A stretch of DNA of 42,072 nucleotides from Chloroflexota bacterium (GTDB lineage: Bacteria; Chloroflexota; UBA6077; FW602-bin22; JACPRP01), in NCBI GenBank assembly GCA_023480885.1, contig JAMCWX010000027.1:1-42072 (forward strand), in the 5' to 3' direction. The notes beneath the pieces are model-generated. The model searched no databases and was not told where the DNA came from. It saw only the letters and a program-made list of their open reading frames with translations. The position numbers and the translations under genes were made by a program. Below are positions 24,810-33,439 of this stretch, piece by piece; the stretch's first letter is position 1, and every line of letters begins with the position of its first letter.

Positions 24810-26999
24810 ATGAGCATCTCTCGCAAATCGCCCAACGCCTCGGCCAGCGTTCCTCGAAAGCAAATCGTCACGAGCATGTGCGGCATCTGTCCCAGCGGAT
24901 GCGGCGTCGACGTCGAGCTGATCGATGGTCAGATAGAAAGGATTCTACCTCTGAAAGATCATCCAATGAACCTGGTTTGCGTTCGCGGCGCACACTCGAA
25001 AGATGTCGTCTATTCGCCCGATCGCCTGAAGTACCCGATGAAGAGGGTGGGGGATCGTGGCGAAGGGCGCTTCGAGCGAGTGAGTTGGGACGAGGCATTC
25101 GATGGAATCGCGCAGAAGATGTTCGCCATCAGGGACGCGTCAGGCCCCGAGGCCGTGATGTTGCACACGGGACGCGGCCTTTTCGAGTTCGGGTCCACCG
25201 ACGCCTTCTGCCCTGCCGGACCCCCAGTCCAAAGTAACAAAGGTATCCTTTCCCCGTTCGGCTCGCCCAACAATATGAACGTCGGCTCGATCTGCTACGT
25301 CGCCTATGGCGTCATCGCGCCGATGACCACGATCGGCGCGGGAATGAACAACATCTTCGCCGACCACGACAACGCGAATCTGATCGTCGTCTGGGGCGCG
25401 AACCCTGCTACCGACTCCCCTCCAGCCGCGATGCGCCAGATACTGCAGGCGAAGAAGCGCGGAGCGAAGGTCGTGGTCATCGACCACTTGCGCAGCGATA
25501 TCGCGGCGAAGGCCGACCAATGGATTCCCATCAGGTCTGGAACCGATGGCGCCCTGGCGCTCAGCGTGCTCAACGTCATCATTAATCAAGGCCTTTACGA
25601 CAGGGAGTTCGTCCAGAAGTGGACCGTTGGCTTCGACGAGCTTGCCAGGTACGCGCAGGAATTCCCGCCTGAGAAAGTGGAAACGATAACCCGCGTTCCG
25701 CGCGATGTGATCGTGGAGTTGGCTCGGCAGATCGCCTGCGATGGTCCAGTCACCTGCCAGATGTACACGGGTCTCGAGTACACGAACAGCGGCGTCCAGA
25801 ACATCCGAGCTGCCCTCACTCTGTGGGCCATAACAGGCAACTTCGACGTGCCAGGTGGCATGGTGTTCTGGCCAAAGCCCAAAGGACATTTCGGCAGAAC
25901 CAATGTGCCCCGTCCCGACCATCCAAAGGCGATTGGCTACGACAAATACCCTCTCTTCTGCAAAACGACCAATTCGGGTCATATCATGGAGGTGCCGAGG
26001 GCCATTCTCGAAGGCGATCCGTATCCCATTAAAGGCTTGATCGTCGCCGGCGCCTCGATAATGACTAATATGCCCAACCCTGATCTCTGGCGGAAGTGCT
26101 TCGGCAGGCTGGACTTGCTCGTGGTGATCGATCGCTTTCTCACCGCGGATGCGCTTCACGCCGACTACGTTCTGCCGGCAACCACCTATTACGAAACCCT
26201 GTCCCACCAGCGCTATCCAGGTGGATACGCTCAAATCAGGAGCAAAGTCGTCGAGCCTCTGGGAGAGGCAAGAAGTGACTTCGATATCTTCGTGGGCCTT
26301 GCCAAGCGCCTGGGCTACGGACACCTGTATCCACAGACGAAAGAAGAGCTTCTGGACCTGGTGTTCTCGAAGTCGCCAGTGAGCGTCGAGCAGTTGATGC
26401 GTAATCCCGGCGGCGTGAAATATGACTCCGTCACAATTGAATACAAGAAATACGAGAAAGGTCTCCTGCGACGAGATGGGCAGCCAGGTTTCAACACGCC
26501 ATCTGGCAAAGTCGAGATCGCTTCGAGCGTTCTCGCCAGTCACGGCTACGATGCGCTGCCTGTTTACGTCGAGCCGATCGAGGGGCCGCTGAGCAATCCA
26601 GAGCTGGCAAAGCGATACCCGCTCATCTTCAACAGCGGCGCGCGCATCCAGTCGGCCTTCCGCACCCAGCACCTCAACATCCCCGCGTTGCTTAAGATGC
26701 AGCCAAAGCCTCACGTCTTGATTCATCCTCAAGATGCTAGCGCCAGGGGGATTGAAGACGGCGACCGCGTTTTCGTGGAAACGCTGAGAGGTCGAGTGCC
26801 TTTTTACGCCAGGGTCACAGACGCGGTGCTGCCCGGTGCAGTGGAAGCGAACGCGGGCGGAGGCGGTCCACTGCAGCCCCGAGAATGGCGCGAGGCGAAC
26901 GTGAACTGTCTGACAGACCACGACAATCGCGATCCAATCTCCGGCTTTCCAGTTTACAAGGCCCTGCTGTGCGAGGTGCGCAAAGCCGAGGAGCAATAA
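24810..26999 (+). CDS. Molybdopterin oxidoreductase (DMSO reductase superfamily)
   Basis: A 729-residue Mo/W-bis-MGD enzyme. The N-terminal 4Fe-4S cluster is bound by C24, C27, C31 and C57 (SMCGICPSGC and NLVCVRG). The Mo-site region around GSPNNMNVGSICYVAYG places C162 as the likely metal ligand. Downstream landmarks are VVWGANPATDSPPA, IPIRSGTDGALALSVLN, LIVAGASIMTNMPN and the C-terminal cap with GVFVETLRGRV-type (DRVFVETLRGRV) sequence. There is no twin-arginine signal, so it acts in the cytoplasm. AAGGAGG lies before ATG 24810. The substrate cannot be told; the family includes formate dehydrogenases, thiosulfate and polysulfide reductases and acetylene-hydratase-like enzymes. The downstream EtfD-EtfBA genes point to an electron partner. 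Confidence 0.9.
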   Translation: MSISRKSPNASASVPRKQIVTSMCGICPSGCGVDVELIDGQIERILPLKDHPMNLVCVRGAHSKDVVYSPDRLKYPMKRVGDRGEGRFERVSWDEAFDGIAQKMFAIRDASGPEAVMLHTGRGLFEFGSTDAFCPAGPPVQSNKGILSPFGSPNNMNVGSICYVAYGVIAPMTTIGAGMNNIFADHDNANLIVVWGANPATDSPPAAMRQILQAKKRGAKVVVIDHLRSDIAAKADQWIPIRSGTDGALALSVLNVIINQGLYDREFVQKWTVGFDELARYAQEFPPEKVETITRVPRDVIVELARQIACDGPVTCQMYTGLEYTNSGVQNIRAALTLWAITGNFDVPGGMVFWPKPKGHFGRTNVPRPDHPKAIGYDKYPLFCKTTNSGHIMEVPRAILEGDPYPIKGLIVAGASIMTNMPNPDLWRKCFGRLDLLVVIDRFLTADALHADYVLPATTYYETLSHQRYPGGYAQIRSKVVEPLGEARSDFDIFVGLAKRLGYGHLYPQTKEELLDLVFSKSPVSVEQLMRNPGGVKYDSVTIEYKKYEKGLLRRDGQPGFNTPSGKVEIASSVLASHGYDALPVYVEPIEGPLSNPELAKRYPLIFNSGARIQSAFRTQHLNIPALLKMQPKPHVLIHPQDASARGIEDGDRVFVETLRGRVPFYARVTDAVLPGAVEANAGGGGPLQPREWREANVNCLTDHDNRDPISGFPVYKALLCEVRKAEEQ

Positions 27000-27086
27000 C
27001 TCGGCTCATCCGACGTGCCACAGTTGAATGGCGAACCCCAAACCCGTTATAATAGGCACCGCAGCGAGCCAACCGACGACGCAAAT

Positions 27087-27120
27087 CCCCTCTCCCTCTG
27101 GGAGAGGGTCAGGGTGAGGG
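27087..27120 (+). repeat. CCCTCTCC-family dispersed repeat, copy C
   Basis: CCCCTCTCCCTCTGGGAGAG followed by GGTCAGGGTGAGGG, differing from copy A by a single base. It lies in the 162-bp gap before the EtfD gene and may separate its transcription from the oxidoreductase. Confidence 0.85.
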
Positions 27121-27161
27121 TCGTTCCCTCTCAACACTTCAATCAAGGATGATCTAACCCG

Positions 27162-29183
27162 ATGGATTTAGAACACGTCACAAGGCAGGTCTTCTGGAAC
27201 GTTAGCCTGGTCTGGTTCTTCTACACCCTGTCTGCCCTCGCCGTCCTCGCCTTCGCCACCGGCGCCTATCGCAACGTCTCCATCTGGCTCAAGGGATGGA
27301 CAGGCGAGCGGTTGAAGAACGTCTCCCAATCGCTTTCTCGCGTTCTCACAGACGGCGCTTTGAACAGGAAGATCTTCAGGGGTGACTTCGCCGCCGGGAT
27401 AATGCATCTCTGCATCATGTGGGGTTTCATCGTCCTGTTCATAGGAACCGTTCTGCTCACCATTCACAACGATATCGTTCCTTTTCTCTTCGGCTACACC
27501 TACCTGATCTACTCTTTCGTGCTCGACATCGCCGGCGTCGTCATGCTAACGGGCGTGGTCCTGGCGCTTGTCAGAAGATACGTCGTCAAGGCCCGTCCGA
27601 TGCATAGCCTGTTGGATGATGGCGTCATACTTGCCCTCCTCGTCGTCATCGGCATCACAGGCTTCACGCTTGAAGGACTGCGTTTGGAAGCCTTGAAGCC
27701 CGCTGTAGACGACTGGTCTCCCATCGGCGCCCTGTTCGCCAGATTCTTGGACAGCGGCCTGGGCGGCGCTAAAGCCTGGCACGGCTCGTTGTGGTGGCTC
27801 CACGCTGCCCTCAGCCTGGCGCTGGTCGTCTACATCCCACTGTCAAAGCTATTTCACATGTTCGCTGCGCCGGCAAACATCTACTTGAGCGCAGAGGAAC
27901 CGGCGGTCGTGACGCTGGAAGAGCGCGAGAAGCTCGTCGGCGACTTCAATCAAGCGCAGATGGTGTCCCTCGACGCCTGCACCAAATGCAATCGCTGCGA
28001 GAATGCCTGCCCTTCGCGTGCCTCGGGCGAGCCCCTTTCTCCTCGCGGTTTCGTACTGAACATGAAGGGCTACGCCAAAGAGAAGTATGGATTCCGCGCC
28101 AGGTTCGACGCCAGGGCAAAGGAAGCGGCGGCCGCGTCGCAGGTCGGCGATGCGATCGAGGACGACGCTGGCTGGTGGTGCACGACGTGCAGGGCCTGCG
28201 TCGAGCAGTGCCCCGTCTCGATCAGCCCGATGGATGTCATCAGGGAGACGCGCGTGAGCATGATGGCCGAGGGCCGCAAGGTACCCCCGACTATACGAGA
28301 CATGTTGCGCACGATGTCCAAGTACAACAATCCCTGGGAGTCTGGCGGCAGCAAGCGCGCGGCGTGGCGCAAAAACCTCGAAGCCAAAGACTTCTCGCAG
28401 GGCGATGAGGCCGAGGTCTGCTACTGGATAAGCTGCGTCGCCTCCGGCGACGTTCGCAATCAGGAGGTCGCGAAAGCCTTCATCTCCATACTCAGACACG
28501 CGGGCGTGAGCTTCGCTCATCTCGGAAAGGAAGAAGGTTGCTGCGGCGAGTTCGTCAAGCGACTGGGTGAAGACGGGCTGTTCGAGGCCATTGTCGAGGG
28601 CAATTTTGGCGTGTTCGCCGACTTCGGCATCTCGAAGATGGTCACGACCTCGCCCCACTGCTATCACACGATGAAGCGAGATTACCCACCGCTCCGCGAC
28701 AAGCTGCGCATCGAGAACGCTCCCCAGCTTGAGCCCAAACACCACACGGAGTTCATCGCCGAGCTTATCGCCGGTGGGAAGCTTACTTTCTCGCGCCGCG
28801 TCGAGAAGCGAGTGACCTTCCACGATCCCTGTTACATCGGCAGGCATGACGGGCTGTACGAGCAGCCGCGCCAGATTCTGCGCGCGATTCCCGGCGTCGA
28901 GGTCGTGGAGATGGAAAGGTCGCGGGAGAACAGCTTCTGCTGCGGCGGTGGCGGCGGTCGCATGTGGCTCGAATCGACCGGCGATGAGCGTATGGCCGAG
29001 CTTCGCGCCAGGGAAGCCGCGAAAACGAAGGCTGATATCCTCGTCACAGCCTGCCCATTTTGCATGAGCAACCTTCACGACGCGGTGAAGACCGCAGGAT
29101 TCGCAGATGTTATGGAAGTAAAGGATATCGCAGAGCTGGTGGCCGAGGCAGTTGTCTCAGCCACGGCATACGAGGAGGTGTAA
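27162..29183 (+). CDS. etfD: EtfD-type membrane Fe-S oxidoreductase (Etf:quinone oxidoreductase, HdrD-like)
   Basis: A 673-residue protein in three parts. Residues 1-235 hold about five transmembrane helices similar to nitrate reductase gamma subunits, which bind heme b. Residues 270-355 carry two 4Fe-4S ferredoxin motifs, C273/276/279/283 (CTKCNRCENACP) and C340/343/346/350 (CTTCRACVEQCP). The C-terminal third has two CCG cysteine-rich domains of the heterodisulfide-reductase type (GCCGEF, CYHTM; FHDPCYIGRHD, FCCGGGGGRMW). This layout is that of Etf:menaquinone oxidoreductases in anaerobes. It would receive electrons from EtfAB and pass them to quinone in the membrane, or work in reverse. 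EtfB starts two bases after its stop. Confidence 0.92.
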   Translation: MDLEHVTRQVFWNVSLVWFFYTLSALAVLAFATGAYRNVSIWLKGWTGERLKNVSQSLSRVLTDGALNRKIFRGDFAAGIMHLCIMWGFIVLFIGTVLLTIHNDIVPFLFGYTYLIYSFVLDIAGVVMLTGVVLALVRRYVVKARPMHSLLDDGVILALLVVIGITGFTLEGLRLEALKPAVDDWSPIGALFARFLDSGLGGAKAWHGSLWWLHAALSLALVVYIPLSKLFHMFAAPANIYLSAEEPAVVTLEEREKLVGDFNQAQMVSLDACTKCNRCENACPSRASGEPLSPRGFVLNMKGYAKEKYGFRARFDARAKEAAAASQVGDAIEDDAGWWCTTCRACVEQCPVSISPMDVIRETRVSMMAEGRKVPPTIRDMLRTMSKYNNPWESGGSKRAAWRKNLEAKDFSQGDEAEVCYWISCVASGDVRNQEVAKAFISILRHAGVSFAHLGKEEGCCGEFVKRLGEDGLFEAIVEGNFGVFADFGISKMVTTSPHCYHTMKRDYPPLRDKLRIENAPQLEPKHHTEFIAELIAGGKLTFSRRVEKRVTFHDPCYIGRHDGLYEQPRQILRAIPGVEVVEMERSRENSFCCGGGGGRMWLESTGDERMAELRAREAAKTKADILVTACPFCMSNLHDAVKTAGFADVMEVKDIAELVAEAVVSATAYEEV

Positions 29184-29184
29184 T

Positions 29185-29976
29185 TTGAACATCGTCGTTT
29201 GCGTCAAACGTGTGCCTGACCTCGCGGAAGCCGAGATCGTCGTGGACAGAAGCGAAAAAGGCATCGAAACGGAAGACCTGGTTTTCGACATCAACGAATG
29301 GGATAACTACGCGGTCGAAGAGGCGGTCCTTCTCAAGGAAAGCATTGGAGGCACCGTGACGGCCATATCTCTGGGCGAGGAAGACTCGGAGGAGGTGCTC
29401 CGGAGGGGGCTGGCGGTTGGCGCTGATAACGCCATCCTACTTAACGATAGGGCGTTCGACGGCGGAGATGCTTTTGCCACGGCGAAGGCTCTGGCGGCCG
29501 CGATCGAGCGCAATCCCTTCGATCTTATCCTGACCGGTGCGCAGGCCGCCGACGATGGCTATGCCCAGGTCGGCGCGACCCTCGCCGAGATGCTGGGCAT
29601 CCCTCACGCCACGCTGGTAACCGGTCTCGAGATCGATGGCAACGTCGCCAGAGTGCATCGCGAGTTGGAGGCTGGCCTCGAAGAAATCCTCGACGTCCGG
29701 TTGCCAGCGGTGCTCACCATCCAGACTGGTATCAACGAGCCCCGCTACGTCTCCATCGCCGGCATCAGGCGCGTTGCCCGCAGGGAAATCGAAGTGCTCG
29801 GCGCAAAGGATCTTGGTCTGAGCGGCGACGAGGTCGGCGCAGCCGGCTCCAGGCTCGAAATGCAGAGGCTCTTCGTGCCGCCGGCGACGCAGAAAGGCGA
29901 GATTCTCGAAGGAAGCGTCGATGTGACGACCGAGAAACTGGTCAGCATCTTCGCGAGCAAAGGATGGTTGGCCTAG
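29185..29976 (+). CDS. etfB: Electron transfer flavoprotein, beta subunit
   Basis: A 263-residue EtfB. It begins NIVVCVKRVPD and shows DINEWDNYAVEEAV, ITGAQAADD-type region (LTGAQAADDGYAQVGATLAEMLG) and AVGADNAILL, matching the AMP/FAD-binding domain. Start is TTG at 29185, with GGAGG at 29174-29178 six bases upstream, immediately after the EtfD stop. EtfB binds AMP or a second FAD in the bifurcating type; this sequence does not settle which. It transfers electrons as a dimer with EtfA. Confidence 0.93.
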   Translation: MNIVVCVKRVPDLAEAEIVVDRSEKGIETEDLVFDINEWDNYAVEEAVLLKESIGGTVTAISLGEEDSEEVLRRGLAVGADNAILLNDRAFDGGDAFATAKALAAAIERNPFDLILTGAQAADDGYAQVGATLAEMLGIPHATLVTGLEIDGNVARVHRELEAGLEEILDVRLPAVLTIQTGINEPRYVSIAGIRRVARREIEVLGAKDLGLSGDEVGAAGSRLEMQRLFVPPATQKGEILEGSVDVTTEKLVSIFASKGWLA

Positions 29977-30972
29977 ATGAAAGAGATACTGGTATTAGCT
30001 GAACATCGAAAAGGCGAGCTCAGAGACATTACCCTGGATTTGCTGGCCAGGGGGCAGCAACTGGCCGACAAGCTCCGAGCGCAACAAGCTGAAGGAGAAC
30101 TCACAGCCGTCGTGCTCGGCCAGGATGTGGGAACGTTCGCCGACACGCTCTCCAGTTATGCCGACCGCGTGCTTGTGGTCGAAGAAGAGGCGATGCGCGC
30201 TTTCAATTCCGATGCCTATCAGGAAGCGCTGGCTCACCTCATCAAACAGCGTCGGCCGGCCATTACCTTGATTGGGCACACCGCTTTCGGCATCGATCTC
30301 GCCCCCGCGCTGGCAACCTCTCTCGACGCCGCGCTGGCAACTGACTGCATCGAAGTCGACGTGGAGGGTGGCGCTTTCACTGCCGTTCGGCCTGCCTACG
30401 GTGGAAAAGCGAGAATGAGCGTGCTTCTGCGCGGCGACGTTCGGATCGCAACAATCCAGTCTGGGAGCGCGCCGAGTCCATCGCCGCGTGCAACTCGCGG
30501 CGAGATCGTCAGCATCGATTCTCCGTTGGCAGGAGAGATCGCCTACAAGAAGTTTCTCGAATATGCCGACACGTCGGCCGGTGAGATCGACATAACGCAA
30601 AGCGACATCGTCGTTGCGGTTGGCCGTGGCATCGGCGATCCAAAGAACATCCCTATCGTGGAAGACCTTGCCAGCGCCCTCGGCGGCGTGCTCGCGTGCT
30701 CACGTCCCGTCGTGGACAAGAAATGGCTGCCCAAGGCCCGGCAGGTGGGCATCTCAGGCAAGACCGTTCAGCCCAAGCTTTACCTGGCCGTGGGCATCAG
30801 CGGCGCCTTCCAGCACGTTTCGGCCATCAAAGGCGCGAACATGGTGGTCGCCATCAACAAGGACCCGAAGGCGCCCATCTTTCGCGTGGCCGATTACGGC
30901 ATCGTCGGCGATCTCTTCACCGTCGTTCCCGCGCTCAGAGAGAAAATCCTCAAAGCCAAATCAGGCAAATAG
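29977..30972 (+). CDS. etfA: Electron transfer flavoprotein, alpha subunit
   Basis: A 331-residue EtfA with the FAD-binding C-terminal domain: [63 protein letters not shown] and [21 protein letters not shown]. The ATG at 29977 follows the etfB stop without any gap, so the two are translationally coupled. With EtfB it carries electrons from flavin dehydrogenases to EtfD. No dehydrogenase of the acyl-CoA type is encoded next to it, while a molybdopterin enzyme is. Confidence 0.95.
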   Translation: MKEILVLAEHRKGELRDITLDLLARGQQLADKLRAQQAEGELTAVVLGQDVGTFADTLSSYADRVLVVEEEAMRAFNSDAYQEALAHLIKQRRPAITLIGHTAFGIDLAPALATSLDAALATDCIEVDVEGGAFTAVRPAYGGKARMSVLLRGDVRIATIQSGSAPSPSPRATRGEIVSIDSPLAGEIAYKKFLEYADTSAGEIDITQSDIVVAVGRGIGDPKNIPIVEDLASALGGVLACSRPVVDKKWLPKARQVGISGKTVQPKLYLAVGISGAFQHVSAIKGANMVVAINKDPKAPIFRVADYGIVGDLFTVVPALREKILKAKSGK

Positions 30973-31046
30973 GAGGCACCGTGTGGGCACGATGTGAATG
31001 TCGAACCGATCGAAGAGCAGAAGGTGATGCCGAAACTGATTTCTCT

Positions 31047-31075
31047 TTGACAGAACCAGCCCTCGGCCTTATAAT
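31047..31075 (+). promoter_or_regulatory. Perfect consensus sigma-70 promoter
   Basis: TTGACA at 31047-31052 and TATAAT at 31070-31075 with a 17-bp spacer. Transcription should start near 31082, giving a 50-base leader to the GTG of the receiver-like gene at 31132. Confidence 0.75.
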
Positions 31076-31131
31076 GAATTTAGAGGCAAGTACAAGGTAG
31101 GTTCCGACAGGTGGGGAGTGGGAGGTGAGAT

Positions 31132-31671
31132 GTGGCCTCGACGAGGACGGCCATCGTCGTTGAACCCAATGAGGACTTAGCTGACCTCTTCCGGCAAGCC
31201 CTTGCCGATTATGGATTTAGCGTAGTCAACGTTGCACCCTGCGATTGCCTGGCCCAGTTTGCCGCAAACGATAAGCCGAGTTCTTCTGCTTGGTCTGAGC
31301 GGAGACACGACCAAAATGGGAAGTCCATCTTGGGGAGTCGCGATTCTCACGGCTCCGCAGGTGCAACCAGCGTCTTGCAAGCCCCCGATCTAAGCGAGCT
31401 GAAGCCTGACTTATTGCTGATCGATGCTGCGCGACTGGATAACAACCTCGATCCAGTGGCTGACGGCCTGGAATGCCTCTACCATCTGCAGACAGTCGGG
31501 AATCTTGGCGACGTGCCGGTCGTCGCTTTCGCGCTGGACGGGTTGAAACCCCCGATCCGCGTCGGGGGCGATGTTCTGCCAGTCAGGATAGACCACTGGC
31601 TTGCCGATGGCCTTAATTTGTTCGACCTCCTTGATTGGCTGGACAACTTTCAACAGGTGTCTGCTCTGTAA
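31132..31671 (+). CDS. Degenerate receiver-domain-like protein
   Basis: A 179-residue protein that opens like a response-regulator receiver (TAIVVEPNEDLADLFRQALADYGFSVVNV) and later has KPDLLLIDAARLDNN, with D98 in the position of the phospho-acceptor. Between them, at about residues 46-88, is a polar Ser/Asp/Gly-rich insertion. The lysine and threonine normally found in receivers are not clear. No output domain follows. GGAGGTG before GTG 31132 is a good ribosome-binding site, and a perfect consensus promoter precedes it, so it is expressed. It could be a stand-alone signalling protein, or a receiver-like domain without phosphorylation. Function is unassigned. Confidence 0.6.
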   Translation: MASTRTAIVVEPNEDLADLFRQALADYGFSVVNVAPCDCLAQFAANDKPSSSAWSERRHDQNGKSILGSRDSHGSAGATSVLQAPDLSELKPDLLLIDAARLDNNLDPVADGLECLYHLQTVGNLGDVPVVAFALDGLKPPIRVGGDVLPVRIDHWLADGLNLFDLLDWLDNFQQVSAL

Positions 31672-31683
31672 CGTGGTCGAGCT

Positions 31684-32994
31684 TCAAGCGTGATATGCCA
31701 TCCTGACCTTGGGCGATTGGCTGACACTCGCCGTCGTGCCATATCGCTGCTCCTCTATCGCGCGCTTGAAAAGGCCCTCGTATTCGCTGATAACGACGTC
31801 CCAGTCGAACTCCTCCCGCGCCCGCTGTAGTCCTCCTGCGCGGAGTTGCTTGCGAAGCGCTGGCCGGCGCCAGAGACGGGTGATTGCGCTCGCGAGAGCG
31901 GCCGGGTCATCTGTCGGGACCAACAGGCCGTTTCGTTCGTGCGTGACGAGGGTCGGAACGCCCCCTGTGTCAGTCGCGATGACCGGCATTCCCGCGGCAT
32001 TCGCTTCACAGATCACGCGGCCCATCGTCTCGACGTCCGCCCACCCGTTGCGCCGACGATGAATGTGGCTCGCGAGGACGAAGCAATCCGCGGCGTGATA
32101 ATAATCCGCGATCTCCTCGTGCGGAACTCGCCCGACAAACCGTACAGCACCATTCAAATCGAGCTGGGCCGCCAGCCGTTCGCATTTCTCACGTTCGGGG
32201 CCGTCGCCCACGACGACGAGCGCCAGTTCCGGCAGGTCTCGCCGCGCCAGCGCTACCGCTTCGAGCAGGATGTCCACACCTTTCTTCATCACCAGCCTGC
32301 AGACCGTCAGGATGGCCGGGCTGGCGCCGTCGATGCCGAGACGGGTGCGAAGCGCAGGTCGTGTGGCTCTTGAGAAGCGACCGGCGTCGACCCCGCCCGG
32401 AACGACCGCGACTGCCGCCGGTTCGACCCCCAGCTCCAGGAGCCTGTCGTGGGTGTAGTGGCTGTTTGCGACGACGAGAGACGCGGTGCACGCTGCCCGC
32501 CGCACCAGTTCGCGACGCACCGAGAACAGGGCATCTTCGAGCCAGGCGGGCGCACCCAGACGCTGGTACAGCGCGTACAGCCGCCGCTCCACGCTCGGGT
32601 AGGCCAGGAACCGGCTGCCTGGACGGAACGGGTATGGTATCCAGCAGCGCATGATATCGTTCCCGACCGAGCGACAAACCACTGGTACTCCTGCCATTGC
32701 CCGCAGCACGCCGTAAAACGGCGTGCTGCTGTAAATGACGTCGGGACGAAGGCGGTTGACGATATCTAGTATCTGTCTCACGTTAGCCCAGTAGCTCAGT
32801 CGACTGAGACAGCGTTGAGTCGGGAAGGGTTGAGCGGCGTCGTAGGCGGCCGCCGCCTCCGGGCTATCCATATGCGCATAAGTGACGACGGCAATCCTGT
32901 GCCCTCGGCAGTGAAGACCGCGTGCCAGCGCCGCGGCGTGAGTCTGCATCCCTCCTACGGCTGGCGGGTACTCGGGCTGAATGAGCAATAGCAT
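31684..32994 (-). CDS. Family 4 glycosyltransferase
   Basis: A 436-residue GT-B enzyme. The N-terminal half begins LLLIQPEYPPAVGGMQTHAAALARGL, the usual glycosyltransferase 4 opening. The C-terminal half has LTVCRLVMKKGVDILLEA, LVVVGDGPERE, VRFVGRVPHEEIADYYHAADCFVL and the donor-binding ETMGRVICEANAAGMPVIATDTGGVP. It transfers a sugar, often mannose or galactose, from a nucleotide donor to a lipid or glycan. The sequence has many CGC/CGG arginine codons and higher GC than the flanks. It converges with the receiver-like gene 12 bp away. A weak ribosome-binding site, GAGAG, precedes the ATG. Confidence 0.9.
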   Translation of the reverse strand: MLLLIQPEYPPAVGGMQTHAAALARGLHCRGHRIAVVTYAHMDSPEAAAAYDAAQPFPTQRCLSRLSYWANVRQILDIVNRLRPDVIYSSTPFYGVLRAMAGVPVVCRSVGNDIMRCWIPYPFRPGSRFLAYPSVERRLYALYQRLGAPAWLEDALFSVRRELVRRAACTASLVVANSHYTHDRLLELGVEPAAVAVVPGGVDAGRFSRATRPALRTRLGIDGASPAILTVCRLVMKKGVDILLEAVALARRDLPELALVVVGDGPEREKCERLAAQLDLNGAVRFVGRVPHEEIADYYHAADCFVLASHIHRRRNGWADVETMGRVICEANAAGMPVIATDTGGVPTLVTHERNGLLVPTDDPAALASAITRLWRRPALRKQLRAGGLQRAREEFDWDVVISEYEGLFKRAIEEQRYGTTASVSQSPKVRMAYHA

Positions 32995-33136
32995 TGTCGG
33001 AAGTTCTCTCCATCAAGTTCGATCGATCTTGTGGGCGGCTCGATTATTGCTTGCTCTAGATTACCCTATCGCCACGCAAGGTGTCAACCAGACTGGTTCA
33101 AAGTAGGTGTTCAGACTCGTCGGGCTGAAGTCCCGC

Positions 33137-33180
33137 CGTCAGGCATTGTAGCGCCGGCGTCGCCTAGTTGCGGCCTGACG
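33137..33180. repeat. Short inverted repeat
   Basis: CGTCAGGC (33137-33144) and GCCTGACG (33173-33180) form an 8-bp stem with a 28-base loop, directly before the MITE-like element. Confidence 0.4.
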
Positions 33181-33188
33181 CGAGCACT

Positions 33189-33322
33189 TTTGCTTGACAA
33201 TGTCACATTCCAGGGATCGAGCGTGGCCTCACCATGCAGACACGTAGTGCGGGTGGCTTGTCCCCCGCAGTGGCGGGGCGGGGGAAACCACCCAGTTGGC
33301 CAATGTGACATTGTCAAGTTTG
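33189..33322. mobile_element. MITE-like element with 17-bp terminal inverted repeats
   Basis: A 126-bp element spans 33193-33318. Its ends are exact inverted copies: CTTGACAATGTCACATT (33193-33209) and AATGTGACATTGTCAAG (33302-33318). On both sides the four bases TTTG are repeated (33189-33192 and 33319-33322), as a target-site duplication would be. The interior holds an imperfect hairpin (GGTGGCTTGTCCCCCGC with GCGGGGGAAACCACC) and no open reading frame of interest. The outer repeats begin with TTGACA, so it may also carry a -35 box in both directions. No transposase is in the window. It lies in the 445-bp gap between the glycosyltransferase and the response-regulator array; the rest of that gap shows no gene. 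Confidence 0.6.
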
Positions 33323-33439
33323 TTAGCGCTCAGTAGTGCCGCGACCAGCGTGGAGCTTTCTCTCTCGATGTGGAAAACTGGAGAGGATGTCTCATATGCC
33401 GCCATCGTGCGCGACATCACCGCGGCAAGCGGACTTGCG

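Noticed and set aside
25140-26996. Long minus-strand open frame (618 codons) opposite the molybdopterin oxidoreductase
   Set aside because: The plus strand carries a full enzyme with all expected motifs; the minus product is His/Arg-rich without domain motifs, a typical shadow of GC-rich coding sequence.
27849-29078. Minus-strand open frame of 409 codons
   Set aside because: It is the antisense of the EtfD gene and has no recognisable motif or ribosome-binding site.
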